The translations under genes were made by a program, and so were the position numbers. Of a DNA stretch of 64,000 bases, positions 1 to 9,128 are shown piece by piece. The stretch is taken from positions 1 through 64,000 of the forward strand of contig JAEWIY010000107.1 of assembly GCA_023386835.1 (NCBI GenBank), in the 5' to 3' direction. How positions within the stretch are numbered: the first letter of the stretch is position 1; every line of letters begins with the position of its first letter. The DNA comes from Verrucomicrobiota bacterium. Its GTDB lineage: Bacteria > Verrucomicrobiota > Verrucomicrobiia > Opitutales > Opitutaceae. Under the pieces are notes generated by a model. That model ran no database searches. It had not been told where the DNA came from and saw only the letters and a program-made list of their open reading frames with translations.

Positions 1-411
1 ATCTACACCTTGGTGGACGAACGGGTGAACGGCACGTTGTGGACGTTGCAGGATCGCAGCCTGTGGGTGCTCGCCGGCGCCGCGATCGCCCTGCTGCTGA
101 GCTGGCCGTTCCGCGCCCGGCGGTCCCGCGAAGCCGCAGAGCGCGAAGAGTCGTTCTTCCAACGCGTCCGCACCCCGATCGATTTCGCCAAGGAGGTCGG
201 CGGAACGACCGACTTCGCCCAAGCCAAGATCATGGCCAAGATCATCCTGTTCACGGGCGTCCTGCTGGCCCTCTTCCTGTTGGTGCCTAACACCCTCGCT
301 GGCCGGATGGCGGTGGGCGGACTCGCCCTGTTCGTTCTGGCCTGTGGATACGGCTTGTGGATGCTCGCCCAGAAGGCGGGGACCGTGGATCCGAATCAAG
401 CCGGACGTTGA
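1..411 (+). CDS. Membrane protein, 3' part of gene (5' end outside window)
   Basis: The frame is open from the first base, so the true start lies outside the window; a TTG at 10 is in frame but need not be the start. About 136 residues are visible. Three hydrophobic stretches can be seen: one right after the start of the visible part (SLWVLAGAAIALLLSW), one near residue 83 and one near residue 103, separated by a charged segment rich in Arg and Glu. This suggests a small inner-membrane protein. I do not recognise the family. It ends 35 bases before glyS on the same strand and could be co-transcribed with it. Confidence 0.6.
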   Translation: MYTLVDERVNGTLWTLQDRSLWVLAGAAIALLLSWPFRARRSREAAEREESFFQRVRTPIDFAKEVGGTTDFAQAKIMAKIILFTGVLLALFLLVPNTLAGRMAVGGLALFVLACGYGLWMLAQKAGTVDPNQAGR

Positions 412-446
412 CCGCGCTCGCGGGCTGGGGCTAAAGCTAACCCTTT

Positions 447-1973
447 ATGTCCACGTCCGCCGAATCCGCCCCCTCCATGGAAGCTATCGTGTCGCTGGCG
501 AAGCGCCGGGGCTTCATCTATCAGTCGTCTGAAATCTACGGCGGGCTCAACGGCTTCTTCGACTACGGCCCGCTCGGCGTAGAGTTGAAGCGCAACATCC
601 GCGATTGCTGGTGGCGCGACATGGTGCATCGCCGCGACGACGTCGTCGGCGTCGAGACGTCGATCATCATGCACCCAAAGGTCTGGCAGGCGTCAGGCCA
701 CGTGGAGGGCTTCACGGACCCGCTCGTGGACTGCAAAGTCTCGAAGCAACGCTTTCGCGCGGACCAATTGTTTTTCGCCGCCGTCGTCGTGGACGGCAAA
801 ACCGTCGGCTACGTCTCCGCGCTCGAATCGGAAAAGACGGCCGAGGAACTCCAGCAGGCCGCCGAGCAATTCAAGCGAAAGAAGGCCATCCAGGGCACAC
901 TCGAGCCGGTGAAGGTCCGCGAGTTCACCGAAGCCACGCCCGACGAGATTCCGCTCATCCCCTCGCCCGCGACCGGCGAGCCCGGCAGCCTCACGCCGCC
1001 GCGCGCCTTCAACATGATGTTCGAAACGAACGTCGGCGCGCTCAAGGATGCTTCGTCCGTCGCCTACCTGCGTCCCGAGACCGCGCAAGGCATGTTCGTC
1101 GATTTCAAGAACGTCGTGGATACTACCCGCGTGAAACTGCCCTTCGGCATCGCGCAGGTCGGCAAGTCGTTCCGCAACGAGATCACACCGCGCAACTTCA
1201 TCTTCCGCTCGCGCGAGTTCGAGCAGATGGAGATGGAATACTTCATCCATCCCGACGCTGACTGGTTCGCCTGCCACGAGGAATGGCTGAAGTGGTGCCG
1301 CGACTGGCTCATCTCGATCGGCCTGCCCGAATCGCTCCTGTCGCTCTATGAGCACCCCAAGGAAAAACTCTCGTTCTACTCGCGCCGCACGGTGGACATC
1401 ATGTTCAAGTACCCGTTCGGCGTGCAGGAGCTCTGGGGCATCGCCGCGCGCTCCGACTACGACCTGCAACAGCACCAGAAATTCTCGGGCGTGCCGCAGG
1501 TGATGTTCGACGAGGCCACAAAAGCCAAAGTCGTTCCGCATGTGATCGAGCCCGCCGTCGGCACCGATCGCATCTTCCTCGCCGTCCTCGCCTCCGCTTA
1601 TGCCGAGGAGGACGTCACCGACGAAAAGGGCAACGTCGAGAAACGCACCGTGCTTCGCCTCTCGCCCCGCATCGCACCGGTGAAGGTCGCCGTGCTCCCG
1701 CTCCTCAAGAACAAGGAAGCCCTCACCACCCGCGCCAAGGCGCTCTACCAGAAACTCAAGCGCCGCTACGCTGTGCAATACGACGACGGCGGTGCGATCG
1801 GTAAGCGTTATCGTCGCCAGGACGAAGCCGGCACGCCTTGGTGCGTCACGATCGACTTCGACACGATCGAGAAGGAAGGCGACACCTTCACGCTGCGCGA
1901 GCGCGACAGCATGAGCCAGCGCCGCATCACCGAAGCCGAACTCTTCGCCCTGCTCGAGGAAGCGGTGTACTGA
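447..1973 (+). CDS. glyS: Glycyl-tRNA synthetase, alpha2 (dimeric) type
   Basis: Class II aminoacyl-tRNA synthetase that charges tRNA-Gly with glycine using ATP in the cytoplasm. The 508-residue single chain matches the homodimeric eukaryote/archaea-like type, not the bacterial alpha2beta2 type. Seen directly: the block GSLTPPRAFNMMFET typical of GlyRS, motif 2 (FRNEITPRNFIFRSREFEQ), and motif 3 (EPAVGTDRIFLAVL). A C-terminal anticodon-binding domain follows (from about residue 410, KVAVLPLLKNKEAL). The ATG at 447 starts the protein directly before the conserved N-terminus (LAKRRGFIYQSSEIYGG). No clear Shine-Dalgarno motif precedes it. This gene is often called glyQS or glyS. Confidence 0.97.
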   Translation: MSTSAESAPSMEAIVSLAKRRGFIYQSSEIYGGLNGFFDYGPLGVELKRNIRDCWWRDMVHRRDDVVGVETSIIMHPKVWQASGHVEGFTDPLVDCKVSKQRFRADQLFFAAVVVDGKTVGYVSALESEKTAEELQQAAEQFKRKKAIQGTLEPVKVREFTEATPDEIPLIPSPATGEPGSLTPPRAFNMMFETNVGALKDASSVAYLRPETAQGMFVDFKNVVDTTRVKLPFGIAQVGKSFRNEITPRNFIFRSREFEQMEMEYFIHPDADWFACHEEWLKWCRDWLISIGLPESLLSLYEHPKEKLSFYSRRTVDIMFKYPFGVQELWGIAARSDYDLQQHQKFSGVPQVMFDEATKAKVVPHVIEPAVGTDRIFLAVLASAYAEEDVTDEKGNVEKRTVLRLSPRIAPVKVAVLPLLKNKEALTTRAKALYQKLKRRYAVQYDDGGAIGKRYRRQDEAGTPWCVTIDFDTIEKEGDTFTLRERDSMSQRRITEAELFALLEEAVY

Positions 1974-2070
1974 GTTTTAGGCTCTAAGCTTAATGCGTTA
2001 GGCGGTACGCGACGGACTTCGATCCGTTCGCCGCCAAGACGCTCACGAAGCGCAACACGGTTCTTCCCGC

Positions 2071-2113
2071 CCTTTGCGCCTTCTGTGCCTTCTTGCGGTT
2101 CACTTACGGTTAG
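2071..2113. repeat. Degenerate CTTTGCGCCTT-type intergenic sequence
   Basis: The 208-bp gap after glyS contains a run of near-repeats, CTTTGCGCCTT, CTGTGCCTT and CTTGCGGTT. Similar low-complexity strings built on TTTGCG and TTGCGG are known between genes in many unrelated bacterial genomes. Nothing else supported was found in this gap. Confidence 0.35.
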
Positions 2114-2181
2114 ACGAAGCTGCCGCTGAACGTCCCGGGCGGCTGATTTGAGAAACGCCCTGCTCCCGCGCAGGTTCTTCC

Positions 2182-2772
2182 ATGACGCCGCCCCGGCCTC
2201 ACCTCGTCCTGATCAATGCCGCCATCGGTGGACTGCGCGGCAACACCGCCACCGCGCTGGTCCACGCTCAGCGAAGGCTGCGTCGCCGCGCCGAAGTCAG
2301 CACGGTCACACTTGCGCCGGACGTCTCGTTTCAACAGGTGCAACCCACGCTGGCGGCAGCCGACGGTTTCCTCTTTGGCACGGGCACCCACTGGGACAGC
2401 TGGAGCAGCGTGCTGCAGCGTTTCCTGGAGGACGCGACCCCCAGCGAAGGCACGCGATTATGGTTGGGAAAACCCGCCGCGTGCGTCGTGACCGACCACA
2501 GCGCCGGCGGCAAAGGCGTGCTCTCGCGGCTCCAGGGTGTGCTGGTGACCTTCGGCTGCGAAATTCCGCCCATGAGCGGGCTCGTGCTTTCGCGCGCGAC
2601 TCTGCTCGCGGCGGCACACGACCGGGCTGCCAGCCGGGATTTCTGGACTCCCGACGACCTGCGTGTCGTCTGCCACAACCTGGTCGAAGCGGCCAGCGGC
2701 ACCCGACGCTGGCGCGCGTGGCCGGTTGACCGGACCGACGTGCACCACCGCTGGTTTGTGCCGCCCGGTTAA
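2182..2772 (+). CDS. Flavodoxin-fold protein, NAD(P)H:FMN-reductase-like
   Basis: A 196-residue protein whose pattern fits the flavodoxin-like / NADPH-dependent FMN reductase superfamily: a first beta strand (HLVLINAAIGGLRGN) with a Ser/Thr/Asn-rich phosphate-loop region, then the segment GFLFGTGTHWDSWSSVLQRFLEDA, which has the usual FGTPTxW...LKxFLD spacing, and a later VTDHSAGGKGVLSRLQ strand-helix that resembles the third flavin-contacting loop. The likely role is flavin-dependent redox chemistry in the cytoplasm; the substrate is unknown. The ATG at 2182 has only a weak AGG upstream. It stands alone between glyS and the cyclase operon. Confidence 0.6.
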   Translation: MTPPRPHLVLINAAIGGLRGNTATALVHAQRRLRRRAEVSTVTLAPDVSFQQVQPTLAAADGFLFGTGTHWDSWSSVLQRFLEDATPSEGTRLWLGKPAACVVTDHSAGGKGVLSRLQGVLVTFGCEIPPMSGLVLSRATLLAAAHDRAASRDFWTPDDLRVVCHNLVEAASGTRRWRAWPVDRTDVHHRWFVPPG

Positions 2773-2834
2773 GGGCAGCCGGCCCGGAGGTGACTTAAGG
2801 TGTTCCGGCGCAGGCTTGCGGCGGTCGAGGAGCT

Positions 2835-4937
2835 TTGCGGGAATCCGGCTCCGTCCCCGTGCGTACCCCGTTTTCCATCGAAGCCATCCAGCCGCGCTGG
2901 CGATGGTTGATTCCGGTCCTGGCGGCGGTCGCGGCGTTTCATTTCAGCGGGATCGGACTCACGCTCGACCGCGCTTTCTTCGACGCCACCAGCCGCCGGC
3001 CGTGGTCGGCGCCGCCGCTCGATCCGGCGGCCTCGGCGCTCGTGTTGATCGACGACCACACCATGGCGGAGGCACAACGCTCCGACTACGGCTGGCGCTG
3101 GCCTTTCCCCCGCCTCGCGTTTGCCGGGCTGATCGCCGCGCTCGATCGCGCGGGAGCGGAGCGGATCGTGCTCGACCTGACCTTCCTCGAGTCGTCGGCG
3201 GCGGCAGAACAGGACGAGTTGCTCGCGGCGGTGGCCGCAGCCGTGCCCGGGACGATCCTGGGCCGGACCAAGACCCAAGGTCCCGTCTTCTGGGACGAGG
3301 CCTTTGTCGCGGCGCACCCGGAGTTCTTCGCGCGTCCGCGCACGGGACACACCCAACTCATGCCCGACTCGGATGGCGTCGCACGGCGTTATGACCTGCC
3401 CGGTTCACTGGCGGCTTCGGCCTCCGACGCCCCAGCTGTTTCCGCCACCGAACCGGTCACCCTCCGTTGGTTTGGCGGATTGGAAAAGATCCAGGCGGCT
3501 GGTGTGCCGGTGGTCTCCGCCGCCCGTTTCTTCAACCCGGGCCTGCATCTGGTGGACCGGCTGGCGGAGAAGGCATTTTCCGTCGAAGCGATGGAGCCGG
3601 ATGTCGGGGCGCTGCAAGCCGCCCTGGCCGAGGAGCCTTTGCTGACCGGCGCCGAGTTTGACGCCGTGCGCGGCCGCACCGTCTTCGTCGGCGCGAACGC
3701 CGCCGGCACCTACGACCTGAAAGCGTTGCCCGTCGGCCAACTCGAGCCGGGCATGCTCCTGCACTGGACGGCGTGGAATAACCTGCGCGGCGGCGGCTTC
3801 ATCAACGAATGGCCGCGGCTCGCGTCGCTGGTCTGGGCGGCGGTGCTGGTCGGGGTACTCGCGGTGATCGGCCTGCAGCGCGGCGGATTGCTGCTCGCGT
3901 TCGTGACCGCGCTCCTCCTCGCCGTCGCCACGCTCGCCGTCGCCTACATCGGGTTGAGCCACGGGTGGTTCATCGCGCCGGCGACGCCGGTCGCGGGCAC
4001 GCTGCTCGCCTTGAGCGGCGTCATCGCTGAGGGGCTCTGGGTGGAGCAACGGCGGCGCCGCGAAGTGCAGACAATGTTCGGCAGCTATGTGGATCCCACG
4101 GTGGTGGAACGTCTCGTCCGCGATCCGGGCGCGATTACCCTCGGCGGCGAACGCCGGGTGGCGACCGTGCTGTTCTGTGATCTGGCCGGCTTCACCGACC
4201 TTTCCGAGCAGGTGTCACCGGAAGAGTTGCTCGGGTTGATCAACGCTTACCTGGAAGAGACGAGCGATGCGCTGCTCGCCCACGGCGCGTACATCGACAA
4301 GTACATCGGCGACGCGATCATGGCCGTGTTCGGCGCGCCGCAACCAGACCCACGCCACGCCGAGTCGGCCGCCCGAGCCGCGCTGGCCGCGCAGGAGGTC
4401 CTCGCCCGGCTCAATGATCGTCTGCGGCCCCAGTACGGTCGCACGCTCGCGATGCGCATTGGCATCAACACGGGAGAACTCGTCGTCGGAAACGTCGGCT
4501 CGCCGCGCAAACGCAACTACACCGTGCTGGGCGACACCGTGAACCTCGCCTCGCGGCTCGAGGGGGCGAACAAGGAGTTCGGCACCTCGATCCTGATTGG
4601 CGAAACGACAGCACGGGAGATTGGCGACCGGCTCCTGCTGCGCCCGCTGACGCGGCTGCGGGTCAAGGGCAAGCAACAGGCCGTCGAAGTCAGCGAAGTG
4701 TTGGGCGAATCCTCCACGGTCCTTCCCGTGCAACAGGAATTCCTGGCCGCGTATCGACCCGCTTACGCGGCGTTCGCCAATCGGCAGTTTTCCCAGGCGG
4801 CGGACGGGTTCTCCGCCGCGCTCGCCCTGGCCCCGGACGACCTCATGACGAAGGCTTTGCTCGCCGAGGCGCGCCGGTTCAGTCATTCTCCGCCGCCGAT
4901 CGACTGGGAGCCGATCGTTACCCTCTCGAGCAAATGA
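2835..4937 (+). CDS. Adenylate cyclase with CHASE2 sensor domain
   Basis: Membrane-bound class III nucleotidyl cyclase of about 700 residues. Order seen: N-terminal membrane helix (WLIPVLAAVAAFHF), a periplasmic CHASE2 domain (roughly residues 40-310), three closely spaced membrane helices (about 325-400), a cyclase catalytic domain (about 435-615), and a TPR-like tail (FANRQFSQAADGFSAALALAP). Catalytic features are present: the metal Asp in FCDLAGF, Lys and Asp in DKYIGD, and Asp, Asn and Arg in LGDTVNLASR. The Lys/Asp pair is the ATP-selecting combination, so cAMP is the expected product. The start is uncertain: TTG at 2835 has GAGGAG only two bases upstream, and GTG at 2859 is an alternative. 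The stop overlaps the next start. Confidence 0.9.
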   Translation: MRESGSVPVRTPFSIEAIQPRWRWLIPVLAAVAAFHFSGIGLTLDRAFFDATSRRPWSAPPLDPAASALVLIDDHTMAEAQRSDYGWRWPFPRLAFAGLIAALDRAGAERIVLDLTFLESSAAAEQDELLAAVAAAVPGTILGRTKTQGPVFWDEAFVAAHPEFFARPRTGHTQLMPDSDGVARRYDLPGSLAASASDAPAVSATEPVTLRWFGGLEKIQAAGVPVVSAARFFNPGLHLVDRLAEKAFSVEAMEPDVGALQAALAEEPLLTGAEFDAVRGRTVFVGANAAGTYDLKALPVGQLEPGMLLHWTAWNNLRGGGFINEWPRLASLVWAAVLVGVLAVIGLQRGGLLLAFVTALLLAVATLAVAYIGLSHGWFIAPATPVAGTLLALSGVIAEGLWVEQRRRREVQTMFGSYVDPTVVERLVRDPGAITLGGERRVATVLFCDLAGFTDLSEQVSPEELLGLINAYLEETSDALLAHGAYIDKYIGDAIMAVFGAPQPDPRHAESAARAALAAQEVLARLNDRLRPQYGRTLAMRIGINTGELVVGNVGSPRKRNYTVLGDTVNLASRLEGANKEFGTSILIGETTAREIGDRLLLRPLTRLRVKGKQQAVEVSEVLGESSTVLPVQQEFLAAYRPAYAAFANRQFSQAADGFSAALALAPDDLMTKALLAEARRFSHSPPPIDWEPIVTLSSK

Positions 4938-5419
4938 AATCCACCCTCCTGCACGCCAGCGTGCTGTTGGCCACCGCGGTCTCCGCCGCGGCCGCCTTCA
5001 ACGCAGGCGACACCGCGTTCACCAAGCGCGTCGAAACCGCGCTCCTCTCCGAGCCCCGTGTGACGGCCAAGGCCGTCGCTCAACTGCCCTATGCCCGCGA
5101 ACTCAAAGTCCAAGGCGTGCAAGGCGCCTGGGTCAACGTCTCCGCCGGGCGACAGCGCGGTTGGATCTTCGCCGGCAATCTCGCCGAGTCGAAACCGTCC
5201 GAGACGCGCGGCCTCGACGGACTGCCGCTGCCCGCCTCCGAGACATCCGCCACCGCCGCTGCCCGCCCGCTCGCCGTCGCCACGGTCGACTACACCGACC
5301 GGAAGGGTTTGGGAAAGGCGGCCGAGGACATCGAGTGGTTGCAGGCTGAGGCCAAGAAGGTCTCCGCTGGTGACGTCGTCGTGTACCTGCAGGAGCAGAA
5401 GAAGGGAGAGTACCAATGA
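4934..5419 (+). CDS. Exported SH3-like domain protein
   Basis: A 161-residue protein with an N-terminal signal peptide (KSTLLHASVLLATAVSAAAAF) followed by a bacterial SH3-like module at about residues 30-85 (AKAVAQLPYARELKVQ...WVNVSAGRQRGWIFAGNL). The C-terminal half is Ala-rich and ends in a charged helix. Such modules usually bind peptides or cell wall in the periplasm; the partner here is unknown. The ATG overlaps the cyclase stop (ATGA) and its own stop overlaps the protease start, so the three genes are translationally coupled. Confidence 0.75.
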   Translation: MKSTLLHASVLLATAVSAAAAFNAGDTAFTKRVETALLSEPRVTAKAVAQLPYARELKVQGVQGAWVNVSAGRQRGWIFAGNLAESKPSETRGLDGLPLPASETSATAAARPLAVATVDYTDRKGLGKAAEDIEWLQAEAKKVSAGDVVVYLQEQKKGEYQ

Positions 5420-6231
5420 GCGCCTTTCGTTTTTGCTCCCGGCGCGGTGCGGCCTTGTGCGCGCTGGCGGGCCTGCTCGCCAGCGCACCCGCGCACGCCC
5501 AGCTCGATTTCGGCAAGATCAACCGGGCGATCGATAACGCCAAAAACGTTGGCAAGGTCGCCAAGGGTGTCACCGGCATCGGTCTCGAGGAGGAGCAGGT
5601 GCTGGGTGAATCCGTCGCCGCCGAGATCATCGGCGCGCACGGCGGGCTCGTGCGCGACGAAGCCATGACCCGCCGCGTCAACCTCATCGGCCGCGCCCTC
5701 GCCCACTACTCGTCCCGCCCGGCGCTGCAGTGGCGCTTCGGCATCCTGAATTCCGATACGGTCAACGCCTTCTCGGCCCCGGCCGGCTACGTTTTTGTCA
5801 CCCGAGGATTGTATTCGATCGTTGGCGACGACGATGACGCCCTAGCCGCGGTGCTGGCGCACGAGATCACGCACATTACCGAGCGGCACGCGCTGAAGAT
5901 TGTCGGTCGCGGCGAGTTTCTGGCCGGGGCGACCGCCTTGGCGAGCGACCGCAGCAGTGACGTCCGGCAACTGCAGAATGACCTGCGGCACTTCGACCTC
6001 GGCGTGGAGAAGGTCGTCAAGGTGCTGCTCGAGCAGGGCTTCGATCCACAAACTGAATACGCGGCCGACCGCGGCGGACGGGACCTCGCGCTCACCACCG
6101 GCTACGCCCCCGGCGCGCTGCGCCGCGTGCTGATCCGGCTGCAGCAGGATCAGGACGGGCCGCGGAAAGTCTTCTCGACGCACCCGCCGCTGGAGAACCG
6201 GATCGAGCGCCTGCCCGACCGGGACACCTGA
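5416..6231 (+). CDS. Periplasmic M48-family zinc metalloprotease
   Basis: A 271-residue exported peptidase. The N-terminus is a signal peptide (ALCALAGLLASAPAHAQ). The zinc motif HEITH lies at about residues 149-153 in VLAHEITHITERH, and the third ligand Glu is in the TEYAADRGG segment near residue 214, the M48 EXXXD pattern. The family includes BepA/LoiP-like proteases that act on outer-membrane proteins; this is the soluble, short form without membrane helices. It is the third gene of a coupled set with the CHASE2 cyclase and the SH3-like protein, suggesting an envelope-stress or quality-control role, which is inference. Confidence 0.9.
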   Translation: MSAFRFCSRRGAALCALAGLLASAPAHAQLDFGKINRAIDNAKNVGKVAKGVTGIGLEEEQVLGESVAAEIIGAHGGLVRDEAMTRRVNLIGRALAHYSSRPALQWRFGILNSDTVNAFSAPAGYVFVTRGLYSIVGDDDDALAAVLAHEITHITERHALKIVGRGEFLAGATALASDRSSDVRQLQNDLRHFDLGVEKVVKVLLEQGFDPQTEYAADRGGRDLALTTGYAPGALRRVLIRLQQDQDGPRKVFSTHPPLENRIERLPDRDT

Positions 6232-6345
6232 GCGAAGTTCAGCGCGACGCGCGGCCGGGGAGCGGCGTCGCGCTGCGGCCCAGCCGGGACGCAGGTGAGC
6301 GCCGGATTGCGCGCGCCCGTTCTGCCTGTTGTGCTCAGTGCTCGC

Positions 6346-6927
6346 ATGGACGTGTACGCGCAGGCCCGGGTACTCATCGATCAGGCACATGCCGCCGACC
6401 CGCATCGCACGGCGGACGGTCGGCCGGCAGAGCTGGTTTACGCCGACCGCATGGAGGCATGGATCACCCGCTTGGTGCCGGACACGTCCGTCATCCTGCG
6501 GCTGGCGGCGCGGTGTCAGCACCTCGAGCGGTGGACGCTGCCCCGCGCTCAGTATCCGGAGGGCAAGGTCGGTTATCTGACCTGGCGCAAGACGCTCTAC
6601 GTTCGGCAGGCGGAGCGGTCGAGAGAACTGCTGCTGCAGGCCGGGGTGCCGACGGAAGAGGCGCAGGAAGTCGCCACTTGGGTCTCAAAGACCGGCTTAA
6701 AAACCAACCCGGGCACGCAGGCGCTGGAGGACGCCGCCGTGCTGGTCTTCTTGGAAAACGAGATCGGTGCGTTCGCCGCCCAACACGCCGATTACCCGCG
6801 GGAGAAATTTGTCGATATCCTCCGCAAGACGTGGCGCAAGCTGAGCCCGGCCGGACAAGCCGCCGCGGCGGGGCTGCAGTTGCCGGAGCCGATCGCCGCC
6901 TTGGTGAAGGACGCGGTCGGTTCCTGA
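6346..6927 (+). CDS. DUF4202 family protein
   Basis: The ATG at 6346 begins the conserved part (MDVYAQARVLIDQAHAADP); the frame also opens at a GTG at 6295, but that extension has no conserved look. The 193-residue protein is predicted soluble and helical, with the family-typical blocks HLERWTLPRAQYPEGKVGYLTWRK and KTGLKTNPGTQALEDAAVLVFLENE. DUF4202 proteins have no assigned function; the conserved His, Arg and Glu residues suggest an HD-like helical metal site, which is speculation. Not obviously part of an operon: the next gene is on the other strand. Confidence 0.75.
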   Translation: MDVYAQARVLIDQAHAADPHRTADGRPAELVYADRMEAWITRLVPDTSVILRLAARCQHLERWTLPRAQYPEGKVGYLTWRKTLYVRQAERSRELLLQAGVPTEEAQEVATWVSKTGLKTNPGTQALEDAAVLVFLENEIGAFAAQHADYPREKFVDILRKTWRKLSPAGQAAAAGLQLPEPIAALVKDAVGS

Positions 6928-6934
6928 CGGCGAC

Positions 6935-8629
6935 TCATTTGTGCGTCGATCCGCGTTCGCCGGCGACGCTGCGGCGGGCAAAACCCACGATCGCGACGAG
7001 GAAGAGCGCGGCCAGCACTGCGAGGCCCACTTGGCCGAGCGTACCTTGATTCAACAGCGCCCAGACACTCGCCACCGTCGCCGCCAGCGTGGCCAGCGAA
7101 AGCAGCACCGTCCAACGAACCCGCCGCCAGCCCTCCGGCCGTTCGGAACCGAGCGCAGCCCGTGAGTTGATCAACAACAGGAAGCCAAAATAGGCGATCG
7201 GGAGCAGAGTCGTGGCAATGACGGCGGCTGGAATCGCCAAAGCCGCACGGGACGGCCCCGTCCAAAGCGCCGGCGCGAGCACACCGGCGATCGCGGGCAT
7301 CGCTGCTCCGATCATAAAGATCCGCCGGCTGTCGTAGCGCTTCAGCAGCGCGCTGAACGCCAATCCGTTCATGAGCATGTGCACGATCATGGTCGACCAA
7401 GCCATCGCCAGCACACCGGCCCCGAAGATCAGGTTCGCACCCCGTTGCCCGAGGAAGGGGGTCAAGGTCTCCGCCAGCTGACGCGCATCACGCGCCGCGA
7501 GCATCGCCGCGAGCCGGCGGTCCGGCTCCGCCAGCCCCTCGCGCAAGGCTTGTTTCGCTTCGGGCGCGGCCGTCGTGAACGCTTCACCGTGCGCGCGCTG
7601 CAGGAACTTGTCGACAGAGGCTGAATACGCGCGCGCCATCGCCGGACGGACCGAACCGTCAGCGGCGAGCACGTCATCCGTCCGCGTGTGAAACGCCGCC
7701 GACGCCGCGAGGACAAGGAAGCTCGTCGCGATGATGAACGGGATGAGCAGGCCGACCGACAGATCGAAAATCGCGAGGCCTCGCTCCCGCGTTCCCCAGC
7801 CACGCTTGAGCAGGCTGTAGGGCAACAGGAAGGTCATGTTGATGCCCACCGCTGCGCCTGCCGCCGCGATGATGTTGCTGCGCTGCTGGTCGGTGATCAT
7901 GCCGCTCCAGATCGACGCGTTTGATCCGGTTTCCGCCGCCGCCGCGGCCAACTCCGGGCTCGGCGTCACCAGATAGGCGAGATTCGGCACCAGCATCCCT
8001 TTGAAGGCCGCGGCCCAATCCAGCCGCCCGGCCATCGTCAGGCTGATCACCACTCCGAAAAACGAGAGCACGACGATCGCGACCATCACCTTGAGCACAT
8101 TCTCGAAGATGCGGATGCCGCGGCCGCCGGAGTCGTACACCCGCACAATCGAAAGCGAGATCACCGCAAGAATGGTGCCGACAATCCAGGGCGCCTTCTG
8201 GCTCTCCGCCAAGCCCGGTATCAGGTTTTGGGTGACGGTGGAGTTGGCCAACGCGAACTGCGCGATGCAGAAGACCAAGTCGGCCACGATGGTTGCCAGG
8301 ATCCACGCGATCGCCAGCACGGGACTGATGTGCCGGCTCATGGTCTCCACTGGGCGCTCGTCCGTGGAGAGCGTGACGTACGCGATCGCCGCCAGCAGCG
8401 TCACGCCGCACAACATCGCAAAGGGCTGAAGCCACAACAGGTGCGGGCCGCCCAAGATGCCGAGATACAGTGCCCCTGCGAGGCTTCCGCCACCTAACGT
8501 CACCGCTCCCTGCAACCAGCCCGGACCGGAGAGCTTGAGGTAGATTTTCGCGCGGCCGGCCGGGCTCAGCGTCGCGGCATGATCAAGCAGTTGCTGTTCA
8601 GATTCGTCGAGTCGGGTACGGGCACACAT
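6935..8629 (-). CDS. Nramp-related divalent metal / solute transporter
   Basis: A 564-residue inner-membrane protein with about eleven hydrophobic helices. The first helix region (SGPGWLQGAVTLGGGSLAGALYLG) resembles the Nramp/APC-fold entry helix, in which the metal-binding DPGN of true Nramp proteins is replaced by a Gly-rich stretch, so the substrate may not be Mn or Fe. A soluble insertion of about 80 residues (TRTDDVLAADGSVRP...LTPFLGQRG) interrupts the membrane part and is unusual for the family. The ATG at 8629 gives MCARTRLDESEQQ. Related proteins are common in Planctomycetes and Verrucomicrobia and are annotated as divalent metal transporters. Confidence 0.7.
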   Translation of the reverse strand: MCARTRLDESEQQLLDHAATLSPAGRAKIYLKLSGPGWLQGAVTLGGGSLAGALYLGILGGPHLLWLQPFAMLCGVTLLAAIAYVTLSTDERPVETMSRHISPVLAIAWILATIVADLVFCIAQFALANSTVTQNLIPGLAESQKAPWIVGTILAVISLSIVRVYDSGGRGIRIFENVLKVMVAIVVLSFFGVVISLTMAGRLDWAAAFKGMLVPNLAYLVTPSPELAAAAAETGSNASIWSGMITDQQRSNIIAAAGAAVGINMTFLLPYSLLKRGWGTRERGLAIFDLSVGLLIPFIIATSFLVLAASAAFHTRTDDVLAADGSVRPAMARAYSASVDKFLQRAHGEAFTTAAPEAKQALREGLAEPDRRLAAMLAARDARQLAETLTPFLGQRGANLIFGAGVLAMAWSTMIVHMLMNGLAFSALLKRYDSRRIFMIGAAMPAIAGVLAPALWTGPSRAALAIPAAVIATTLLPIAYFGFLLLINSRAALGSERPEGWRRVRWTVLLSLATLAATVASVWALLNQGTLGQVGLAVLAALFLVAIVGFARRSVAGERGSTHK

Positions 8630-8704
8630 GCAGGGAAACGCCGGAAAGCGGGGTCACCATTAGCGGCATGGTTGCAACGGCGAGCGTAAACTTACCCGAT
8701 CCGG

Positions 8705-9118
8705 TCATTCCAAGCTCAGCGGCGACGGCTTGGATGCCCGGTCAGCCTCACACTGCGGTGAGCCACGCGCCAAGTCGCGGCAGACCTGCGGACGGTGCTC
8801 GTACACCGTGCAGAAGAAGACGCTGGGCCCATCCACACCTCGATTCACCTGCAAGGCCGCGCAGTGCCCGCCCGCCATGCGCATGAACGCGCGATTGCCG
8901 ATAAAGTGCGCAACGCGCTCCGCCGCGTCGGCCAAGCGCGACCAATCCTCTCCCCGCACGGGCACGTACGCCTCGGCCGCCGAAAAGCAGCACCGGCCAC
9001 ACCGGCCACATTCAGGAAGGGTTTCGCTCAATCCGCCGCCTAAGCCAAAACCGGCAAGACATCGGCGGCGATGAATGAATGCCACGCCGCTGCCCGACGT
9101 GGCGAGCCCGGAACCCAT
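8705..9118 (-). CDS. YkgJ-type cysteine-cluster protein
   Basis: Contains the CxxCxxCC cluster (ECGRCGRCCF) followed by further conserved Cys (GGHCAALQV, FFCTVYEHRPQVCRD), the pattern of the YkgJ / UPF0153 family, thought to bind zinc or an iron-sulfur cluster; no reaction is known. I chose the ATG at 9118, giving about 137 residues; the frame stays open to 9238, but that extension runs through the palindrome at 9129-9149 and the neighbouring gene. The start lies 13 bases after the stop of the HTH gene on the same strand, so the two are probably co-transcribed, with the palindrome between them. Confidence 0.8.
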   Translation of the reverse strand: MGSGLATSGSGVAFIHRRRCLAGFGLGGGLSETLPECGRCGRCCFSAAEAYVPVRGEDWSRLADAAERVAHFIGNRAFMRMAGGHCAALQVNRGVDGPSVFFCTVYEHRPQVCRDLARGSPQCEADRASKPSPLSLE

Positions 9119-9128
9119 GCCAACCCAC

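Noticed and set aside
693..1778. Long open frame antisense to glyS
   Set aside because: High-GC shadow of a strongly conserved gene; no family match and no start signal.
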